Assembly (NCBI RefSeq): GCF_022179125.1
Contig: NZ_BPQG01000038.1
Span: 1-49,328 of the forward strand
Source: Methylobacterium cerastii
GTDB lineage: Bacteria; Pseudomonadota; Alphaproteobacteria; Rhizobiales; Beijerinckiaceae
Direction: 5' to 3'
Length of the DNA stretch: 49,328 nucleotides
Of the stretch, positions 31,660-39,823 are shown piece by piece. The notes under the pieces are model-generated. The model worked only from the letters and a program-made list of their open reading frames with translations, was not told where the DNA came from and made no database searches. Made by a program: the position numbers and the translations under genes. The stretch's first letter is position 1. Each line of letters starts with the position of its first letter.

Positions 31660-32907
31660 CTATCCCGCCCGCTGCGCCAGGAACCCGCGAACCGTCCCGA
31701 GCAGCACCCGGGTCCCGGCCTCGATGTCGGGCAGGCTCGCGAACTCGGCCGGGTTGTGGCTGACGCCGCCGCGGCAGCGCACGAAGACCATGGCGATCGG
31801 CGCGATCGCCGCCACCGCCATGCCGTCGTGGCCGGCCCCGCTCGGCAGCGACAGGACGGGATGGCCCTCGGCGACGATCGCCGCCTCGACCAGCGCCGTC
31901 ATGCCCGGGTCGCAGGGCACCGCCTCCGCCTCGTGCAGGAGGGCGATGCCGAAGCCGAGCCGGCGGCGGAGCGCGATGCGCTTGCAGGCGCCGTCGATGT
32001 CCGCGAGGGCGGCGTGCCGCTGCGCGTCGTCGGGCGCGCGCAGGTCCAGGCTGAACTTGGCCTGGCCCGGGATGGTGTTGACCGCGCCGGGCAGCGCCTG
32101 GATGCGCCCGACGGTGCCGACGAGGTGTTCCTCGCCGCGGCAGCGCGCCTCGATCGCCAGGATGCATTCGGCGGCGCCCGCGAGCGCGTCGCGGCGTTCG
32201 GTCATGGCGACGGTGCCGGCGTGGCCGGCTTCGCCCGACAGGGTGATCTCCAGGCGGCTCGCCCCGCTGATCGCTGTGACGAGGCCGACGGGCAGCCCCT
32301 CGCGCTCCAGCATCGGCCCCTGCTCGATGTGGAGCTCGACGTAGCCGAGGATCTCGTCCGGGCGCCGCGCCGCGCCCGGCACCGCCTTCGGGTCGAGGCC
32401 GTATTCGCGCATCGCGGCGGCGAGCGTCGTGCCGGCGGAATCGAGGGTGCGGAGCGCCGCCGGGTCGAGATGGCCGGCGAAGGCCCGGCTGCCGGTGAGG
32501 GTGGCGGCGAAGCGCACGCCCTCCTCGTCGGCGAAGCCCACCACCTCGATCGCGACCGGCGGAGGGCCTTCGCGCAGCAGCGCCGCGACGCAAGCGATCC
32601 CGGCGACGACGCCGAGCGGCCCGTCGTAGCGGCCGGCGTTGCGCACGGTGTCGAGGTGCGAGCCGATCACCAGGGCCGGGCCGCCGGGCTCGCGGCCCTC
32701 GACGCGGCCGATCAGGTTGCCGACGGCGTCGCGGTGCACCCGCATCCCGGCCTCCTGCATCCAGCCGGCGACCAGGGCCTCGGCCCGCGCCTGCTCGGGG
32801 GTGAGGTAGAGGCGGGTGATCGCGCCGGGCTCGGCGCTGATTTGGGCCAGCGCGTCGAGCCGCCGCTGGATGCGGGGGGCGAACGCCTGCCGGGTCGGGG
32901 CCTCCAC
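31660..32907 (-). CDS. M20 family allantoate/N-carbamoyl-amino-acid amidohydrolase, copy 1
   Basis: 415 residues of the Zn-dependent hydantoinase/carbamylase group. Metal-site motifs: VIGSHLDTVRNAGRYDG, EVVGFADEEGVRFA, ELHIEQGPMLERE, and SGAGHDGMAVA near the C terminus; the dimerisation domain carries GEAGHAGTVAMTERRDAL. Family members hydrolyse allantoate, ureidoglycine, ureidoglycolate, beta-ureidopropionate or N-carbamoyl amino acids, releasing ammonia and CO2. The genomic company of allA and puuE favours allantoate or a downstream ureide. It follows copy 2 by 3 nt. Confidence 0.88.
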   Translation of the reverse strand: MEAPTRQAFAPRIQRRLDALAQISAEPGAITRLYLTPEQARAEALVAGWMQEAGMRVHRDAVGNLIGRVEGREPGGPALVIGSHLDTVRNAGRYDGPLGVVAGIACVAALLREGPPPVAIEVVGFADEEGVRFAATLTGSRAFAGHLDPAALRTLDSAGTTLAAAMREYGLDPKAVPGAARRPDEILGYVELHIEQGPMLEREGLPVGLVTAISGASRLEITLSGEAGHAGTVAMTERRDALAGAAECILAIEARCRGEEHLVGTVGRIQALPGAVNTIPGQAKFSLDLRAPDDAQRHAALADIDGACKRIALRRRLGFGIALLHEAEAVPCDPGMTALVEAAIVAEGHPVLSLPSGAGHDGMAVAAIAPIAMVFVRCRGGVSHNPAEFASLPDIEAGTRVLLGTVRGFLAQRAG

Positions 32908-32910
32908 GGA

Positions 32911-34170
32911 TCAGGCCTTCGGCGCGTTGGCGAGGGTCAGCACCGTCTGCAGCAGCACGTCGGCGCCGGCGGCGCAGTCGGCCGGCGTCGCCGACTCCGA
33001 CTCGTTGTGGCTGACGCCGTCCTTGCACGGCACGAAGATCATCGCGGTCGGGACCCGGCCCGCGAGGTTGCAGGCGTCGTGCCCGGCGCCCGAGACCATG
33101 CGGCGGCGCGAAAGGCCCAGGCTTTCGGCCGCGGCATCCACCGCCGCGATCACGCCCGGATCGAACGGCACCGGCTCCTTGCGCCAGATCCGCGCGAGGT
33201 CGACGGCGAGGTTTCGCCGTTCGGCGATCGCGGGGAGGCTCGCGCGCAGCTCCGCCTCGATCGCGTCGAGGACCTCCGATTTCGGGTCGCGCACGTCGAG
33301 GGTGAAGCGCACCAGCCCCGGCACCACGTTGCGGGAGGGGGCGCCGATCACGGCCTCGCCGACGGTCGCGACGGCGGTGGGCGCGTGCGCGCGTGCGATC
33401 CGCTCGACCGCGAGCGCGATCTCGGCCAGCCCGAGCAGCGCGTCGCGGCGGCGCGGCATCGGCGTGGTGCCGGCATGCGCCTCGAAGCCGGTGATCGTGC
33501 CGTCGAACCAGGCGATGCCCTGCCCGCCCTCGACCACGCCGACGGTCAGGCCCTCGGCCTCCAGGATCGGCCCCTGCTCGATGTGCAGTTCGACGAAGGC
33601 GCCGATCGCCTGGTCGCCCACGGCGTCGGTCCCGCGATAGCCGATCGCGTCGAGCGCATCGCCGACGGTGATGCCGGCCGCGTCGGTCTTGTCCAGGATC
33701 TCGTCGGTGGTGAAGTCGCCGGCATAGGCGGCGGACGCCATCATCGCGGGGGCGAAGCGCGAGCCCTCCTCGTTGGTCCAGTTGACCAGCAGCAGCGGCG
33801 CCTCGGTCTCGATGCCGGCGTCGTTCAGGGCGCGCATCGCCTCCAGCCCGGCCAGCACGCCGAGGATGCCGTCGAAGCGGCCACCGGTCGGCTGGGTGTC
33901 GAGGTGCGAGCCGAAGGCGACGGGCAGGCGGCTCGCGTCGCGCCCGGGCCGCAGGGCGTACTGGGTGCCGAGGGCGTCGACCCGCACCGTGAGCCCTGCA
34001 GCCTGGCAGGCGTCCCGGAACCAGTCGCGGACCTGGCCGTCCTCCGGCGACAGGGTGAGGCGGTTGAGCCCGCCGGCCGGCGTCGCGCCGAACCGCGCCG
34101 TCTCCGCGATCGTCGCCCACAGGCGCGAGCCGTCGACGCGCAGGTTATGGGTCTTCGCCGTGCCGGCCAT
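32911..34170 (-). CDS. M20 family N-carbamoyl-amino-acid/ureide amidohydrolase, copy 2
   Basis: About 419 residues, clearly paralogous to the next gene but divergent. Motifs: AFGSHLDTQPTGGRFDG, LLVNWTNEEGSRFAPAMM, ELHIEQGPILEAEG, FEAHAGTTPMPRRRDAL and SGAGHDACNLAGRVPTAMIF. The NWTNEEG and GGRFDG variants are typical of the beta-ureidopropionase / N-carbamoyl-L-amino-acid hydrolase branch. The ATG at 34170 is chosen over 34206 because GGAGG lies 6 nt before it. The pair forms a two-gene operon converging on the DUF1501 gene. Confidence 0.87.
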   Translation of the reverse strand: MAGTAKTHNLRVDGSRLWATIAETARFGATPAGGLNRLTLSPEDGQVRDWFRDACQAAGLTVRVDALGTQYALRPGRDASRLPVAFGSHLDTQPTGGRFDGILGVLAGLEAMRALNDAGIETEAPLLLVNWTNEEGSRFAPAMMASAAYAGDFTTDEILDKTDAAGITVGDALDAIGYRGTDAVGDQAIGAFVELHIEQGPILEAEGLTVGVVEGGQGIAWFDGTITGFEAHAGTTPMPRRRDALLGLAEIALAVERIARAHAPTAVATVGEAVIGAPSRNVVPGLVRFTLDVRDPKSEVLDAIEAELRASLPAIAERRNLAVDLARIWRKEPVPFDPGVIAAVDAAAESLGLSRRRMVSGAGHDACNLAGRVPTAMIFVPCKDGVSHNESESATPADCAAGADVLLQTVLTLANAPKA

Positions 34171-34267
34171 CCTGGCCTCCGTGTTCGCGTGTGTGTCTCG
34201 TGTCACGATGCCCGCGTGACGGCCCGGCGGCCGGCAAGGATCGTGCCCGTCCGGCCGCCGCCCGGGA

Positions 34268-34729
34268 TCACGGCACCGGGCGGCGCACCGGCGAGGCGCC
34301 GAGCAGCGCGTCGCCGTCGACGCCGAGCGCGGCGGCGATCTCGGCCAGCGCCACCGCCTCGATGCCGCTGATCCCGTCCTGGTCGGCGACGTCGGCCGCG
34401 ATCAGGAAGACGTTTTCGCGAAGCGCTTGCGCCCGGTCGGCGAGCGCCGACGCGTGGCGCAGGTTCTCCGCCCGGCCCGCCCGCGTCCGGGCGCGGGCGA
34501 TCCCGTCGTAGAGCTCGGCCTCGAGCATCAGGGTGTCGTAGCCCTTCTCGAGGATCGGGTTGGCCTTGAGGCCGGCCAAAGCCGTCTCGAACTCGGCGCC
34601 GGCCACCTCGCCGTCGGCGACGATGACGTTGGCGGCGGCCGAGACCGCCGCCAGCATCAAGCCCTTGTCGCCGGCATAGGCCGTCACCGCCTGGGTCAGG
34701 CGGCCGAAGATGTCTTTCAGGAAGCTCAT
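34268..34729 (-). CDS. TerB-like (tellurite-resistance TerB domain) protein
   Basis: 153 residues, all alpha. SAAANVIVADGEVAGAEFETALAGL and IAADVADQDGISGIEAVALAEIAAALGV are the two acidic, metal-binding-like loops typical of the TerB/DjlA-N fold. The N-terminal MSFLKDIFGRLTQ is common to TerB proteins. No terA, terC, terD or terZ neighbour is present, so a role in tellurite resistance is not supported by context. It stands 244 nt from the CYTH-CHAD gene on the same strand. Confidence 0.75.
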   Translation of the reverse strand: MSFLKDIFGRLTQAVTAYAGDKGLMLAAVSAAANVIVADGEVAGAEFETALAGLKANPILEKGYDTLMLEAELYDGIARARTRAGRAENLRHASALADRAQALRENVFLIAADVADQDGISGIEAVALAEIAAALGVDGDALLGASPVRRPVP

Positions 34730-34893
34730 GGGAACCGGGTCTTTGGGGTCGCCGATGCGTCGGGGGGATAACAGAACCCGGGCGGTCCGTGTTGCACCGA
34801 TGACGGCCCGCGTCGAACGGACATGATCGAGAAAAACGCAGGCGCGATGATGCCCCGTCGCCCGGCCTCCCGGTCCGGATGCCGGCCGACCGT

Positions 34894-34934
34894 CGGGCCG
34901 GGCGCGCCTACCCCCAACGGGCGCGCCCGGCCCG
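34894..34934 (-). terminator. Strong hairpin terminator after the CYTH-CHAD gene
   Basis: A perfect 15-bp stem, CGGGCCGGGCGCGCC (34894-34908) with its complement at 34920-34934, encloses an 11-nt loop. It lies 40 nt beyond the stop of the CYTH-CHAD gene. There is no clear T tract. The remaining 34730-34893 shows no gene. Confidence 0.65.
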
Positions 34935-34973
34935 CATGGTCCGGCCTCGTCGAGGTGCCGTGGGCCGGCCGCT

Positions 34974-36557
34974 TCAGCGCCAGAACGGCTTGAGGTCGGT
35001 CAGAGCGCCGTGGGCCTCGGCCGCGCCCGCGAGCAGGTCGCCTGCCTTCGCCTCGGCGTCGGCGGTGGCGAGGCCCGCGGCGAACAGGGCCTGGCCGTCG
35101 AGGGCGTCCGGCTTGGGGCCGGACTCGTCGGCGAGGCCGGCCATCACCGCGTGCGCGGTGGCGAGGTCGTTGAGGCCGCCGAGGTGGTCCTGAAGGTCGG
35201 ACAGCGCGGCGGCGAACGCCTTGTGGCGCCGACGCGCCTTCCGGCCGCCGTAGAGGCCCGCGAAGAACTCGGCACCGTAGCGCAGCTTCTTGCCGGCGAT
35301 GCGCACGCGATGGCGCGCCTCCGGGTCGAGCCGTTCGATGTGCCGGCCGCGCTTGGCGATCCGCCGGCGCAGGCGCTCCAGCACCTCCGTGGCGAGCTCG
35401 CGGGCAGGCGCGTCGCGGAGCTTGCCCGCGCCCTCCCGCCACGGGCCGACCTCGATCCAGGCGAGCAGGTCGAGGAGCAGGCCGCGCCATTCGGGCGAGG
35501 CCAGGATCGCGCCGACGGCGTCGTGCGCCCGGTCGCGCTCGGTCTCCAGGCGCTCGCGCAGGGCGACGAGCCCCGGCTCGTCCGGCCGCCGGGCGATCTC
35601 CTCGGGCAGGGTGCTCTCGAGGAACACGTCGAGGTTGCGCGCCCGGCCGAACGGCTCGGTGACGCGCTTGATCTCGTCGCCGAGCGCGGTCGCGCGGTCG
35701 TCGCCCGCCAGCATCGGCCGGAACAGCCAGAGCGCGGTGCGCAGCCGCCGCAGGGCCACCCGCATCTGGTGCAGCGCCTCCGGGTCGCGGGCGTGCCGCC
35801 AGACGTCCTCGTTCAGGCGCAGGTGCCGCAGGCACCCGAGCGCGATGTGGCGGAAGGCCTCGCCGCCGGTCGCGTCCTTCGGCAGCGGCGACATGTCGGA
35901 CTTGCTCGGCCGTGCGGCCTTGCCGTCGCGCAGGGCGAAGCCGCGGGCGCTCTTGGACAGCACGCCGACGCGCAGCGGCACCGTCTCGGCGAGCGCCTGG
36001 GCCAGCGCGAACAGGTCGGCGGGGTTGCCGGATTCGAGCTCCAGCTCGAGCTCGCACAGGGGCGCGTCGCCCTTTTCCGTCTCGACCCGGCCCTCGTCGA
36101 GGGTCGCCGCGATCCGCGAGGCGCCGTAGGTCACCGGCCGGACCGAGCGCATCACCACGGTTCGGAACTGCGCCACCAGCGCCGGCGCCTTCGCCTCGGC
36201 GATGAGGTCGGCCACCGGCGTGCCGGCGAAGGCCGACGGATCGGGCGCCTCGCCGGCGACCGGGCTCTCCCATTCCGCCCGGTCGAACAGTCCGGCCGCG
36301 CCCGAGCCCGCCTTCACCGTCTGGACGAAGGTGTCCCCCGTCCGCCGCACCCGAAGCGTCAGGTCGGCGGCGCGCAGCGCCCCGTCCTCGGTGTCGTAAT
36401 AGGTCGCCGCGAGAAGCTTCGGCTCGGAGGCTCCGGCTTCGCCGTGCCCGTCAGCTTGCCCTTCACCGTGCCCCTGCAGGAGCGGGTGCGCGCCGAGGGC
36501 GGCGAGGTCGGGGCCCGTGCAGTCCAGCTTCAGCTCGATCTCGCGCGGCGTGTCCAT
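34974..36557 (-). CDS. CYTH-CHAD domain inorganic triphosphatase-like protein (YgiF type)
   Basis: About 527 residues. The N-terminal CYTH domain begins with the catalytic ExExK motif, Glu6-Glu8-Lys10 (REIELKLD), and continues with YYDTEDGALRAADLTLRVRRTG and EWESPV. The CHAD domain occupies the C-terminal half, with His-rich basic helices (EALHQMRVALRRLRTALWLF, EARHRVRIAGKKLRYGAEFF). CYTH proteins cleave tripolyphosphate or related anions; CHAD domains bind polyphosphate. The ATG at 36557 is chosen because the CYTH motif follows at once. Confidence 0.9.
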   Translation of the reverse strand: MDTPREIELKLDCTGPDLAALGAHPLLQGHGEGQADGHGEAGASEPKLLAATYYDTEDGALRAADLTLRVRRTGDTFVQTVKAGSGAAGLFDRAEWESPVAGEAPDPSAFAGTPVADLIAEAKAPALVAQFRTVVMRSVRPVTYGASRIAATLDEGRVETEKGDAPLCELELELESGNPADLFALAQALAETVPLRVGVLSKSARGFALRDGKAARPSKSDMSPLPKDATGGEAFRHIALGCLRHLRLNEDVWRHARDPEALHQMRVALRRLRTALWLFRPMLAGDDRATALGDEIKRVTEPFGRARNLDVFLESTLPEEIARRPDEPGLVALRERLETERDRAHDAVGAILASPEWRGLLLDLLAWIEVGPWREGAGKLRDAPARELATEVLERLRRRIAKRGRHIERLDPEARHRVRIAGKKLRYGAEFFAGLYGGRKARRRHKAFAAALSDLQDHLGGLNDLATAHAVMAGLADESGPKPDALDGQALFAAGLATADAEAKAGDLLAGAAEAHGALTDLKPFWR

Positions 36558-36933
36558 GTAGCGTGTCGTCCGTTGGTTTCGGGCCGTAGCCCCGTCACCG
36601 CGAGAACGCACCGGACTCTCCTCCGATCCGTCGCGGTCCGCAGCCCTGTAGCACGCGCGGGGCCAGGGTGCCGCACCCCGCGCCGCATCCGCGAAGTTCG
36701 CCCTTGGTGGCGCCTGCGCTTCGTGCAAAAGCCTGATGCGATAACCTATCGTGCGCAATCGACTGCGGTGGGGTCCTGCCCGGCGGGCGCGTCGCGGGAT
36801 CAGGTGGCGCGACGTGGCCGTTCATGGGAACGGCTTGCATGTCCGGTGCGTGCGCGGCCATGTCGTCGGACGAACGCCGCGCGGCGGCAGCGATTTTGGA
36901 AGCACGCCCGGTCGGGACGGTGACGAGCAAGCG
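36558..36933. other. Divergent spacer upstream of selB, no gene recognised
   Basis: 376 nt between divergent genes. selA and a selenocysteine tRNA were looked for and not seen. A modest AT-rich patch (GATGCGATAACCTATCGTGC, 36734-36753) carries GCGATA/TATCGT-type dyad symmetry and is the likeliest promoter or operator site. A frame open from 36751 into selB has no clear ribosome-binding site. Confidence 0.4.
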
Positions 36934-38835
36934 ATGAAGACACTCCTCGTCGGCGTGATCGGACATGTCGATCACGGCAAGACCGCGCTGGTCCGGGCGC
37001 TCACCGGCATCGAGACCGACCGGTTGAAGGAAGAGAAGGCCCGCGGCGTCTCGATCGTGCCGGGTTTCGCCCTCCTCGCGCCCGAGGGGCGTGACGGCGA
37101 GATCGACCTCGTCGACCTGCCCGGCCACGAGCGCTTCGTCCGCGCGATGATCTCGGGCGCCACCGGCATGGGCGCGGTGCTGCTGGCGGTCGACGCCAAC
37201 GAGGGCATCAAGCCCCAGACCCTCGAACACCTCGAGATCGCCCGGCTGATCGGCGTGCGCCGCGGGGTCGTCGCGCTCACCAAGTCCGACCTCGTCGCGC
37301 CGGAGCGGCTGGCGGAGCGCGCGGCCGAGGTCGCGGCGGCGGCCACGCGGGCGGGCCTCGAGGCGCCGGCCGTCGTCGCGACCTCGACGCTGACCGGCGC
37401 CGGCCTGCCCGCCCTGTCCGAGGCGCTGGCGGCCCTCCTCGACGAGGCTCCGCCGCGGGCCGACGACGGCTTCCCCTACCTGCCGGTGGACCGGGTGTTC
37501 TCGCGGGCGGGCTTCGGCACGGTGGTCACCGGCACGCTCCGGCGCGGGCGCCTCTCCGTCGGCGACGCGGTCGCGATCGTGCCGGGCGGCGCCACGGCGA
37601 CGGTGCGCGGCCTGCAGATCCACGGCCGCGCCGTGACGACGGCCGAGCCCGGTCGCCGGACGGCGGTGGCCCTGCGCGGCGTCGGCCTGTCCGACATCGC
37701 CCGGGGGCAGGCACTCGCGCCGCCGGACCTCCTGGCGTCGTCGCGCTGGCTCGACGTTTCGCTCATCGCGAGCCCGGGCGGCGACCCGCTTCCCGGAGGC
37801 ACGGCCCTGCGGCTGCTGTTCGGCACCAGCGAGGTCGGCGCGCGCCTGCGCCTCCTCGACCGCGACGCGCTGGAGCCCGGCGCGACGGCGCCGGCGCAGC
37901 TCCACCTCGACGCCGCCGTCACCGTGCCGGCGCGCGAGCCGTTCATCCTGCGCCGCGATTCACCCGCGACCACGGTGGCCGGCGGGCGGGTGCTCGATCC
38001 CGAAAGCCGCCGCCGCAAACGCCACGACCCCCGCGTGCTCGCCGACCTCGCGGCGCTTGCCGAAGGCGGGCCGGCCGAGGCTCTGGCGATCCGCCTCGCG
38101 CAAGCGGGGGCGGCCGGCGCCGCCTTGGGCGACCTCGCCCGCGTCGGCGGCGCGGCGCCCGACCGGGTGCGGGCGCTGCTGCCGTCGCTCGGCGCCCGCG
38201 AGGTCGGCGAGCGCATCCTCGGCGGACCGGCCTTCGCGAGCCTTCGCGACGCGATCCTGGCGGTGCTGGACGGGCACCATCGCGACCAGCCGATGGAGCA
38301 CGGCCTGCCGGTCGAGCGGATCGTCAGGGCGCTCGGACTCGCCGAGCCGGTGGCCGCCGCGGCGCTGCGCGACCTCGTCGCCACCGGCGACGTCGCATCA
38401 GGGGGCACTCAGGGCGCCGCCCTCTTCCGCCGCGCAGGGTTCAACCCGGCCCGCAACGAGAGCGAGGTCGCCCGGCGCCTCGAGGCCCTGTTCCGCCAAG
38501 CCGGCCTCACGCCGCCCGACGAGGCGGAGGCGGTCGGGCGCGACGTGCGCCGCCGCGAGGCGCTGACCTACCTCGTCGGCGCCGGCACGGTGATCCGCGC
38601 CGTCGACCGGGTGCAGCGCCGCGCCGTGCTGTTCCACAAGGCGGCGGTGGAGGAGGCGCGGGCCAAGCTCCGCGCCACCTTCCCCGAGGCGACCGGCCCG
38701 GAATCCGGCTTCCTCGCCCGCGAGGCCGGAGCGGCGCTCGGGATCTCGCGAAAGTTCTCGATCCCGCTGTTGGAGCACCTCGACGCCACCGGCTTCACCC
38801 GCCGGGCCGGCGACCGGCGGGTGATCGTCGGGTAG
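36934..38835 (+). CDS. selB: Selenocysteine-specific elongation factor SelB
   Basis: 633 residues. The GTPase domain has G1 GHVDHGKT (10-17), G3 DLPGH (61-65) and G4 TKSD (116-119); the G2 region reads RGVSIVPGFA instead of the more usual RGITIDLGFA. Beta-barrel domains follow (VDRVFSRAGFGTVVTGTLRRG). The C-terminal winged helices (FREA-like repeats, ending LGISRKFSIPLLEHLDATGFTRRAGDRRVIV) bind the SECIS hairpin. SelB delivers selenocysteinyl-tRNA to in-frame UGA codons. Neither selA nor selC nor a selenoprotein is visible here. Confidence 0.93.
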   Translation: MKTLLVGVIGHVDHGKTALVRALTGIETDRLKEEKARGVSIVPGFALLAPEGRDGEIDLVDLPGHERFVRAMISGATGMGAVLLAVDANEGIKPQTLEHLEIARLIGVRRGVVALTKSDLVAPERLAERAAEVAAAATRAGLEAPAVVATSTLTGAGLPALSEALAALLDEAPPRADDGFPYLPVDRVFSRAGFGTVVTGTLRRGRLSVGDAVAIVPGGATATVRGLQIHGRAVTTAEPGRRTAVALRGVGLSDIARGQALAPPDLLASSRWLDVSLIASPGGDPLPGGTALRLLFGTSEVGARLRLLDRDALEPGATAPAQLHLDAAVTVPAREPFILRRDSPATTVAGGRVLDPESRRRKRHDPRVLADLAALAEGGPAEALAIRLAQAGAAGAALGDLARVGGAAPDRVRALLPSLGAREVGERILGGPAFASLRDAILAVLDGHHRDQPMEHGLPVERIVRALGLAEPVAAAALRDLVATGDVASGGTQGAALFRRAGFNPARNESEVARRLEALFRQAGLTPPDEAEAVGRDVRRREALTYLVGAGTVIRAVDRVQRRAVLFHKAAVEEARAKLRATFPEATGPESGFLAREAGAALGISRKFSIPLLEHLDATGFTRRAGDRRVIVG

Positions 38836-39187
38836 GCCCTCGCCGGGGCTTGGCCGTCTCGGCGGGCGATCGGAAGCGGCCGCGCCGCGGCGGGTCCGGC
38901 GATCGCGTCGGCGAGGGATGCGGTGTCCTGGGCGATGCCGGAGGAGCGGACCGAGCCCCGGTCCAGAGCAGGAGCATGCCGACGACGGAGAGGCCGTCCA
39001 CGGCAGCGACGCGGTGCTGATGCACCGGCCGCCGCGCGGTCGAGGCCGGTTCCGCCGGACCGCTCCGCGAGCCGCCGGTGCGGCGTCGCGTGCCGGAACT
39101 CGCATGCCCCGGCTGCCATTCCACTCCTATCCCGAGGCGGCGCGACCGCGCGCCGCCTGCCGCTCACGCTTCTCCGGATAGACCTTC
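38836..39187. other. Spacer between selB and the cupredoxin gene, no gene recognised
   Basis: 352 nt of very GC-rich sequence. Open frames on both strands have no ribosome-binding site and unlikely composition (runs of Arg, Pro and Ser). No tRNA cloverleaf is seen. Confidence 0.4.
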
Positions 39188-39661
39188 ATGCAGCTTCTTC
39201 GACGCGACCTCGCCGCGGCCGCCATCCTCCTCCTCGGGACCGTCTCCGGCCATGCCCAAGGCAAGCCCCTTACCCAAGGCAAGCCCCTGCCCGCGCCGTC
39301 GAGCTCCGTGATGCCGCCGGTCGAGCTGACGATCACCGCCGAGAACGGCAAGCCGGTCTGCGCCCCGGCGGAGCTGCGCCTGCCCGCCAACACCGACGTC
39401 GCCCTGCACGTGGTCAGCCACGCCGACACGCCGGTGACGATCACCGCGGACGGCCTGTTCGAGAACGGCCACGTGCTCCACGCCGACGGCGACCTCGTGC
39501 ACGTCGCCAGCGAGAAGGGCTACCTGGTCAAGCGCGACGGCCAGGGCACCCTGCGCGTGCGGACGCTCGAGGCCGGAAACCACGACTTCGCCTGCACCAG
39601 CACCGCCAACAAGAACGCGCCGTTCGTGGGCAAGCTCGTGCTCACGCCGCCGGCGAACTGA
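39188..39661 (+). CDS. Exported cupredoxin-like protein
   Basis: 157 residues. A signal peptide (LAAAAILLLGTVSGHAQG) precedes a cupredoxin-type beta sandwich: PVELTITAENGKPVCAPAELRLPANTDVALHVVSH, then HVLHADGDLVHVASEKG and EAGNHDFACTSTANKNAPFVGKLVLTP. A type 1 copper site would need His-Cys-His-Met; Cys and some His are present but the spacing is not canonical (FACTSTANKN), so copper binding is uncertain. A periplasmic location is expected. Confidence 0.7.
   Translation: MQLLRRDLAAAAILLLGTVSGHAQGKPLTQGKPLPAPSSSVMPPVELTITAENGKPVCAPAELRLPANTDVALHVVSHADTPVTITADGLFENGHVLHADGDLVHVASEKGYLVKRDGQGTLRVRTLEAGNHDFACTSTANKNAPFVGKLVLTPPAN
39255..39290 (+). repeat. 18-bp tandem duplication in the cupredoxin gene
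   Basis: CCCAAGGCAAGCCCCTTA (39255-39272) is followed directly by CCCAAGGCAAGCCCCTGC (39273-39290), 16 of 18 identical. It repeats QGKPL just after the signal peptide and keeps the frame. Confidence 0.85.
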
Positions 39662-39706
39662 CCGAGTCGGGCGGCAGGGCGCGGGCGGGCGGAGACGGCA
39701 TCACCG

Positions 39707-39749
39707 GAATTCAGCCTTAATTTTGCGTTACGAATTCAATCGGAATTCA
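39707..39749 (+). repeat. Three GAATTCA direct repeats upstream of the SGNH hydrolase gene
   Basis: GAATTCA occurs at 39707-39713, 39732-39738 and 39743-39749 in an AT-rich island. Start-to-start spacing is 25 and 11 nt, close to whole turns of the helix for the second pair (one turn) and slightly over two turns for the first. It may be a regulator-binding array. Confidence 0.45.
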
Positions 39750-39762
39750 ACAGGTGTTGCAG

Positions 39763-39786
39763 ACGGGACCTTTCGATCGGTCCCGT
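39763..39786. promoter_or_regulatory. 8-bp hairpin/inverted repeat before the SGNH hydrolase gene
   Basis: ACGGGACC (39763-39770) and GGTCCCGT (39779-39786) are exact complements around an 8-nt loop. It may end the cupredoxin transcript or act in the leader of the next gene, which starts at 39824. Confidence 0.45.
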
Positions 39787-39823
39787 AGGATCGTATTCGA
39801 TCCCTGCTAGCCCGAACGCTCCG

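Noticed and set aside
34268-34729. Tellurite-resistance operon
   Set aside because: Only a TerB-like protein is present, without terA, terC, terD or terZ neighbours.
34726-36273. Long frames opposite or offset to known genes, for example across the CYTH-CHAD, M20, selB and helicase genes
   Set aside because: They follow from GC-rich codon bias: Arg-, Pro- and Gly-rich translations with no ribosome-binding sites, while the true genes have full family motifs.
36558-39187. Selenocysteine tRNA next to selB
   Set aside because: No sequence with a long acceptor/T arm, TCA anticodon loop and 3' acceptor complement could be found in either spacer.
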